Origin: Marinobacter nanhaiticus D15-8W
Lineage (GTDB): Bacteria; Pseudomonadota; Gammaproteobacteria; Pseudomonadales; Oleiphilaceae
Assembly (NCBI RefSeq): GCF_036511935.1
Contig: NZ_AP028878.1
Span: 1,302,001-1,366,000 of the forward strand
DNA length: 64,000 nucleotides
Reading direction: 5' to 3'
A model generated the notes under the pieces. That model saw nothing but the letters and a program-made list of their open reading frames with translations, ran no database searches and had not been told where the DNA came from. The position numbers were made by a program, and so were the translations under genes. Shown here piece by piece: positions 59,248 to 64,000 of this stretch. How positions within the stretch are numbered: position 1 is the stretch's first letter; each line of letters opens with the position of its first letter.

Positions 59248-60312
59248 CTAGCCCGCTTCTTCGACAACCGGTGTTGACGATGTGTAAAGGATCTCACGCG
59301 CCGTCTCCAACACCATCGCTGGCGTTATACCGAAGGAACCGTCCCCCAACTTAACACCACCCGGTACGTACAGGTGGTGGTGATGACTGAAAATCGTTGA
59401 GGGCGACCAACTGATCGGATTCATGGGGCCGAAAAGGGCCAGCGTAGTTGTTTTCGTTGTCACGGCCATGTGATTGAGACCGCTGTCGTTGCAGATCAGC
59501 AGCCGACACCGCTTGACCAGGGCAACCCCTTCTTCAAGCGACGTGGGCGGCGCCATAACGGCTCTCGTGGTCATCAGCCGGGCCATGGTTTCCGCGTCCT
59601 CTTTCTCTTTCGGTGCCCAAAGCAGAACTACACGCAAACCGAGTTCGGTCTGCACCTGATCGGCCACAGCCGCATAGTAGTCAGTTCGCCATTTCTTGCG
59701 TGCCTGTCGGCTGCCAGGGGCAATTACCACGAACCGGCCATCACGTAGATCCTGAGCGTAGAGCCATCGATCTATGGCCCCCTGGCAGTCGTCTGGTATG
59801 GGAAAGTACAACTGAAAGGGCTCCTCCTCGATACCAAGGGGCTTAAGAATGTCGAAACGGCGGGAGGCGGTATACCGCTTGGGGGCACGAGAGGCCTTGA
59901 TGTTGTAAATCCAGCTCAACGCCCGTTCGTCATAGCCCAGGCGGAAACGCGATCCACTTAACAGGACGAGGTATTGCGAGGATGGTTTGTTCTGGGAGTC
60001 GATAATCAGGTCGTACTTCTCGGCTCTTAGGCGTTTAACAAGCCCCAGGCGTTCCATGAGATAACGCAGCCGGCCCCCTTGAGATTCGGGAATGGTTACC
60101 AGCTTGTCGATAAAGGGATGCCTCACCGCAGATTTGTGGTACGGCTCCTTGATCAGGTAATGCAGCTTCGCGTTGGGGAAGAATCGCTTGACGGTCTCGA
60201 AATAAGCTGTGGTCAGCAAGCCATCCCCGAATGGTCCCAATCGTATGACGAGTATTTTGCGGATCGTATTCTTGTCGAAACCGGGTGGGAGCGAGTGGTC
60301 ACGAGCGGCCAA
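59248..60312 (-). CDS. Glycosyltransferase family 9 (heptosyltransferase-like)
   Basis: A 354-residue enzyme with the two Rossmann-like halves of GT9: IRKILVIRLGPFGDGLLTTAYFETVKRFFPNAKLHYL in the first, RFVVIAPGSRQARKKWRTDYYAAVADQV and LVKRCRLLICNDSGLNHMAVTTKTTTLALFGPMNP in the second, which bind the nucleotide-sugar. Such enzymes add heptose to the lipopolysaccharide core or act on other surface glycans. The gene ends just after the accessory region, so it marks the return to chromosomal DNA. No adjacent lipopolysaccharide genes are seen. Confidence 0.88.
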   Translation of the reverse strand: MAARDHSLPPGFDKNTIRKILVIRLGPFGDGLLTTAYFETVKRFFPNAKLHYLIKEPYHKSAVRHPFIDKLVTIPESQGGRLRYLMERLGLVKRLRAEKYDLIIDSQNKPSSQYLVLLSGSRFRLGYDERALSWIYNIKASRAPKRYTASRRFDILKPLGIEEEPFQLYFPIPDDCQGAIDRWLYAQDLRDGRFVVIAPGSRQARKKWRTDYYAAVADQVQTELGLRVVLLWAPKEKEDAETMARLMTTRAVMAPPTSLEEGVALVKRCRLLICNDSGLNHMAVTTKTTTLALFGPMNPISWSPSTIFSHHHHLYVPGGVKLGDGSFGITPAMVLETAREILYTSSTPVVEEAG

Positions 60313-60466
60313 TTGATGGATTCCTGATTGAACCTACAAACTTGATAGGGACGTTGAAAACTTAGAAACGTTAACAGGACATCCGCCAGACGGGCCACCT
60401 TCCTATACTCTGTGTATAGCCATTTTTAGGTGCCCGTACAACCGGGGTTAGTTCAGAAACATAGAA

Positions 60467-60534
60467 CCGCAGGGTTACCTTTCATGCTGGCGCTGGCGTC
60501 AATCTGACGTCAGCGTCCCAGGATGGCCCTGCGG
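60467..60534 (-). terminator. Nested hairpin downstream of the quinone-reductase-like gene
   Basis: An outer 8-bp stem CCGCAGGG / CCCTGCGG encloses an inner stem GCTGGCGTC / GACGTCAGC with one mismatch and an AATCT loop. It lies 14 bp after the stop of the minus-strand gene at 60549. No T tract follows, so it is a probable RNA structure at the 3' end. Confidence 0.5.
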
Positions 60535-60548
60535 CGAGAGGCTAAACG

Positions 60549-61676
60549 TTAGCTCTGTGGTTTAATCAGGTATTTCTCACCGGTGGCCATTTTGCCGTAG
60601 GCCGAGATGGCGTCCAGTTGTAAAGCACCGGCCAGGGATACCTCATGGGTGTAGTGGCTGGCGAACGTGGTTTTGATCTCGGCGGCTACGCGTTTGCGCA
60701 TGGCGATGTTGGTTTCCGTGCCCAGTTTTCCTAGTGCATTGAACAACAGATAGCCGTTCACACCCCAGGCAAAACCAAAGTTGCGGTTCAATGTGATGGG
60801 GCCGCGATCGAGACCGCCATAGATATAAACCTGTTTGTAGGTGTCCGATCCATACACGCTGTATTCCGTGATGTTGCGAGAGATGGCCGCTTCCATGCAA
60901 GTGAGAATATCGCTGGCCATCCGTCCGCCACCGATTGGGTCGAAAGCGATGGTAGCGCCGGTGTCGATCAGTGCCTGGGTCAGGTCTGCCATAAAGCTGT
61001 CTTTACTGGAGTTGACCACGTATTTGGCACCCTGGTCGCGCAGCAGCGCTTCCTGTTCCGGCTTGCGGACGATATTGACCAGGTCGACGCCGTCGGCGAT
61101 GCAGATACGGTTGAGCATTTGCCCGAGGTTAGAGGCGGCCGCAGCGTGAACGATAGCCTTGTGACCTTCAGCGCGCATGGTTTCTACCATGGATAATGCC
61201 GTCAGCGGATTCACGAAGCTTGAAGCGCCTTCTTCTGCGGTCGTACCCGAATCCAGTTCCAGACAGCTTTGAACATTGGCGCAGAGGTATTTGCGGTAGC
61301 TACCGCCGCCAATGAACGCCACGGTTTTGCCCATCAGGCGCTGCGCGGCGTCGGATGAGCCTGCCGCGACCACGGTGCCGGCGCCTTCATTGCCCACGGG
61401 TATAGGCTTGCCAACTCGCTTTTTAACGGCACCCATGAACTTGGCTGGGACATCGGCGCTGATGACTGGGCGATCGGCGCTACCGGACTGGCTGGCCGTC
61501 TTCATATCGGCCGCGCTGAACATCACGCCCAGGTCAGACGGGTTGATAGGGGCGGCTTCGACGCGTATGACCACCTGGTTTTCGCCCGGCTGCGGAACTT
61601 CGATCTCGCGCAGGGCAAGTTCCAGTTTATTGTCTTCGCTAATAGTGGACGTCAATTCGATATTGTTGTCTGACAC
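60549..61676 (-). CDS. Zinc-less MDR family NAD(P)H:quinone oxidoreductase-like protein
   Basis: A 375-residue medium-chain dehydrogenase: GENQVVIRVEAAPINPSDLGVM near the start, PVGNEGAGTVVAAG, and the cofactor fold HAAAASNLGQMLNRICIADG (AxxSxxG-type site instead of the usual GGxGxxG). The zinc-binding cysteine and histidine pattern is absent, typical of quinone reductase-like members. The GTG at 61676 is chosen because AGGAG lies 6 nt before it; a TTG at 61691 would contain that site. Substrate is unknown. A nested hairpin follows the stop. Confidence 0.85.
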   Translation of the reverse strand: MSDNNIELTSTISEDNKLELALREIEVPQPGENQVVIRVEAAPINPSDLGVMFSAADMKTASQSGSADRPVISADVPAKFMGAVKKRVGKPIPVGNEGAGTVVAAGSSDAAQRLMGKTVAFIGGGSYRKYLCANVQSCLELDSGTTAEEGASSFVNPLTALSMVETMRAEGHKAIVHAAAASNLGQMLNRICIADGVDLVNIVRKPEQEALLRDQGAKYVVNSSKDSFMADLTQALIDTGATIAFDPIGGGRMASDILTCMEAAISRNITEYSVYGSDTYKQVYIYGGLDRGPITLNRNFGFAWGVNGYLLFNALGKLGTETNIAMRKRVAAEIKTTFASHYTHEVSLAGALQLDAISAYGKMATGEKYLIKPQS

Positions 61677-61951
61677 TGTTTTCTCCTGCAAAGATGAAGG
61701 GATCCGGTACTTCTCTAGCGGATGTTACCCGATAAAATGAGGGTTACGAAAAAGGACACCCATCCTAAGACCCCCTCCCACACAATAAGAACCGGGACAA
61801 ATTCATATTATTCAGCCAGCAAGGCTTGAGGTTTGAAGCGACCCTCCCAGGACCGGCACAACCATCCTCGAGGTTGAGAGGCAATTGCACCGGTCGTTAT
61901 CCGTGCTTCTGCGCTGGCCTTATTGCTGGACTGAATCAAGCGAATTTGTGC

Positions 61952-63115
61952 TTAATCCTTTGGTTGACGAAAAGGGCGGAGCCAAACCTTCATTGGGTGA
62001 ATGGTTTGGCTAATCACCGATCTAGGCAACCGCTGGGTCGTGCCGTATTCGGCGGGCCAGTGATCCTTTGGAAAGTGATAGGTATTGAATAGCCAGTCGA
62101 ACAAGGGCGTGTGGGCGGAGTAATTTGTGTCGATGGCGGGTTTTTCGGAACTGTGGTGCCAATGGTGAAACTGCGGTGTGACCAACACATACTTTAAAGG
62201 GCCGAAAGAAAGTCCCAGGTTGCAGTGGATCAGCACCGCCTGTAAAGCGGCAAAGGTCACGTAGAGGTTCAGGGCATCCTGCCCGACGCCCAGCAGGTAG
62301 AGAGGCACCATCACCATCGCTCTCTCGGAGAACACCTGGATGAAATGACCCCTGGAGCCTGCAAGCCAGTCGATATTTTCGATGGAGTGGTGAACGGCGT
62401 GGATTGGCCACAGCGTTTTGAACTCGTGGTAGGCGCGATGCTCCCAGTAGAGAACGAAGTCGGCACAGATAACAATCACGAGGAATTGAATGGGAAGCGG
62501 AACTGACCCGATAAAGTCCTGGGCCGAAGCGCTGATAGCCCAGTCGAAGTGGCTGACATGGTAGTTGGCGAAAATAATAATGGCCGATATCGCCAGATGA
62601 TTGAACGCAAAATAGAAAAGATCGACGCCCCATTCCGGCCTCAGAATGAGCTGGTCCTTATATTTAGGGAACAGTTTTTCCAGGGTCAGAAAGATCACGA
62701 TCGAACCGAGAAAAGCGAGGATGAGCCAGTCAACACCGATGGAAAGTTTTCGTGGCTCAACCGGACCAACCGGGATGGAGTACCCGCCAAGAGAAAACGC
62801 CACGAGGGTAAAGCAAATGCCCGTCAGGCCGTGGAGCTTATAGCGCCCGTTGTTCTTAAAGAAGGCTAGCGCGCCCAGGATGAGGGACGCGTACATGGCG
62901 TATTTCAGAACGATTTGCAGTTTCTCCGCGTCGTACAACTGCCGGAGTTCTGTCGTTGTCAGTAAAGAGGGATACAGATACGCAAAGACGGCAAGCAGGC
63001 TCAGGATACCCAGAGTAGCGGACAGGTAGCCGCTAACCCTGCCTTCCCCCAGGCGAAATTCTTTGTCGGGGTTTTTAACGACGATCCTGTCCCGATACTG
63101 GTACGGCTCTTCCAT
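61952..63115 (-). CDS. Fatty acid hydroxylase/sterol desaturase superfamily protein
   Basis: A 387-residue membrane protein with eight or so helices. The di-iron histidine clusters are present: HRAYHEF (about residues 235-241), HAVHHS (near 250) and HWHHS (near 335), in the family spacing HxxxH, HxxHH and HxxHH. Such enzymes hydroxylate or desaturate lipids. The first 130 residues with four helices are an N-terminal extension. The ATG at 63115 has CAGGA about 10 nt upstream. Substrate is unknown. Confidence 0.87.
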   Translation of the reverse strand: MEEPYQYRDRIVVKNPDKEFRLGEGRVSGYLSATLGILSLLAVFAYLYPSLLTTTELRQLYDAEKLQIVLKYAMYASLILGALAFFKNNGRYKLHGLTGICFTLVAFSLGGYSIPVGPVEPRKLSIGVDWLILAFLGSIVIFLTLEKLFPKYKDQLILRPEWGVDLFYFAFNHLAISAIIIFANYHVSHFDWAISASAQDFIGSVPLPIQFLVIVICADFVLYWEHRAYHEFKTLWPIHAVHHSIENIDWLAGSRGHFIQVFSERAMVMVPLYLLGVGQDALNLYVTFAALQAVLIHCNLGLSFGPLKYVLVTPQFHHWHHSSEKPAIDTNYSAHTPLFDWLFNTYHFPKDHWPAEYGTTQRLPRSVISQTIHPMKVWLRPFRQPKD

Positions 63116-63504
63116 ATTTTTTGATTCCTGTCTTCCTTGATTAATGCTGGCCGCAATCATACCGGACTATCGGACATTGCGAACCATCTCGACCTTCCAC
63201 TGGCTTGACAGCCCGTTCGCGATTTTCTGTTCGGCACCGGCCAGTGTAAACATCCCCGTCGATCCGACCTCGCCCGAAGTCAGCAGACGCGAGGTATGGT
63301 CTTGCCGGTTGCCCCATACTACGACCGTCGCCTCCAGCTTCGGGCAGGTAAGACCTGACCCTTTGCCGTGCGCGAGTTTAACTGCCCAAAGAATATGAGC
63401 TATCGTTACAAGGACGCGGCAGCCCTTCAGTTATTCCAACCGTAGCGAGCGCGAGCGAGGGCTCGAACACATTGCCATCACTTATCAGTGGAGGAGACGT
63501 GCGC
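63116..63504. other. Intergenic region without a recognised gene
   Basis: A 389-bp gap between divergent genes. A reading frame on the minus strand from 63430 to 63167 has codon use that looks coding, ending GLSSQWKVEMVRNVR, but has no start codon in its first half; it could be a gene remnant or chance. No other features were seen. Confidence 0.35.
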
Positions 63505-63996
63505 ATGAACCGGTATCTCGCGGGTGCACTTGGTGGATTGCTTGCCACCGTGCCGATGACCATCGCAATGGGAAGGTTGCACAAAAGGCTGCCCCGGGAA
63601 GAGCAATACCCGCTCCCACCGCGGGAAATCACCGAAGACGTTGTCGAGCGTATGCCGGTCAACAAGCCCCGCGGTGACACGTCCTTAACGCAGCTTACCC
63701 TGGCTGCGCACTTCGCCTATGGTGCGGCTGCGGGAACACTGTGGGGCGCACTCGCACCCAAGAACCAACGGCCCGTGGCCGGGGGTATGGCGTTTGGGCT
63801 CGCTGTCTGGGCTGCCAGTTATCTTGGCTGGATACCTGCCGCAAAGGTATTGCGGCCAGCCACCCAACATCCGGCTCGCCGGAACCTGTTGATGCTGGCT
63901 GTGCACTGTATTTGGGGCGCTTCTACTGCGGGTTGGACGCGATTACTGACCGAACCTCGTACGCACGGGTTTGCGCGGAAAGCTAACCGCGGGTAA
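63505..63996 (+). CDS. Small membrane protein, unknown function
   Basis: A 163-residue protein with a helix near the N-terminus (YLAGALGGLLATVPMTIAMG), a polar section, then three further hydrophobic stretches (LAAHFAYGAAAGTLWGAL, AFGLAVWAASYLGWIPA, LLMLAVHCIWGASTAGW). The opening GGLLATVPMTIAMGRLHKRLP resembles YagU/DUF1440-type proteins, a loose likeness. The ATG has GAGGAG upstream; an earlier in-frame codon at 63472 is less likely. The stop is at 63994-63996, so the gene is complete and ends at the window edge. Confidence 0.65.
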   Translation: MNRYLAGALGGLLATVPMTIAMGRLHKRLPREEQYPLPPREITEDVVERMPVNKPRGDTSLTQLTLAAHFAYGAAAGTLWGALAPKNQRPVAGGMAFGLAVWAASYLGWIPAAKVLRPATQHPARRNLLMLAVHCIWGASTAGWTRLLTEPRTHGFARKANRG

Positions 63997-64000
63997 AAAA

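Overview
The window comes from a GC-rich marine or halophilic gammaproteobacterium. I infer a Marinobacter-like member of the Pseudomonadales from the gene content: BCCT choline uptake with choline dehydrogenase, NADP-type GdhA, CheV, a CLCA_X-type protein, TRAP transporters and a Cys-type sulfate ABC transporter. The genus is an inference, not a sequence match.

Layout. Positions 1-8800 hold single genes and small operons: the end of a RarD-type exporter, cytochrome b561, gdhA, a tiny Pmp3/YqaE membrane protein, a GMC dehydrogenase with a Tat-signal small subunit, DUF2244, YbaK-type deacylase and a maleate-isomerase-fold protein that lacks the catalytic cysteines. Positions 9000-20600 hold cheV, a betT-betA operon with ATGA overlap, two LysE exporters, a patatin-like lipase, cytochrome c next to a PQQ-type sugar dehydrogenase, an MFS carrier and a YqaA-type protein. 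Positions 20780-31100 hold a CLCA_X gene behind an excellent LexA box, two divergent gamma-glutamyltransferases, a GST-CoA transferase pair, a ZIP carrier and a chemoreceptor.

Positions 31400-40120 form a dicarboxylate island: an enolase-superfamily enzyme, a divergent GntR/FCD regulator with two GTATAC operator sites, TRAP genes dctPQM, malonyl-CoA decarboxylase, malonyl-CoA synthetase and maleate isomerase. Together these predict uptake of malonate and/or maleate, activation of malonate to malonyl-CoA and decarboxylation to acetyl-CoA, and conversion of maleate to fumarate. Two copies of a structured palindromic repeat follow (a third, degenerate copy lies near 1342), then an AbiTii-like gene, an antiporter, a large exported protein of unknown function, an AGCS symporter and sbp-cysTWA.

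Positions 50060-59230 are accessory DNA. A cluster of TTATACG repeats and an attC-like site bracket a 96-residue orphan gene, which looks like an integron cassette without an integrase. It is followed by a strikingly AT-rich 1573-residue gene encoding a PD-(D/E)XK-like domain, a STAND-type ATPase and a long C-terminal region, the architecture of Avs antiphage sensors. Next is a REP-associated tyrosine transposase gene (RAYT) flanked by 19-bp inverted repeats and split by a complete IS66-family element. The split is shown directly by 8-bp target duplications GGCGCAAT, matching terminal inverted repeats, and an intact reading frame once the element is removed. Chromosomal genes resume with a family 9 glycosyltransferase, a quinone-reductase-like dehydrogenase, a fatty acid hydroxylase/sterol desaturase-type protein and a small membrane protein. 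No rRNA, tRNA or CRISPR array was recognised.
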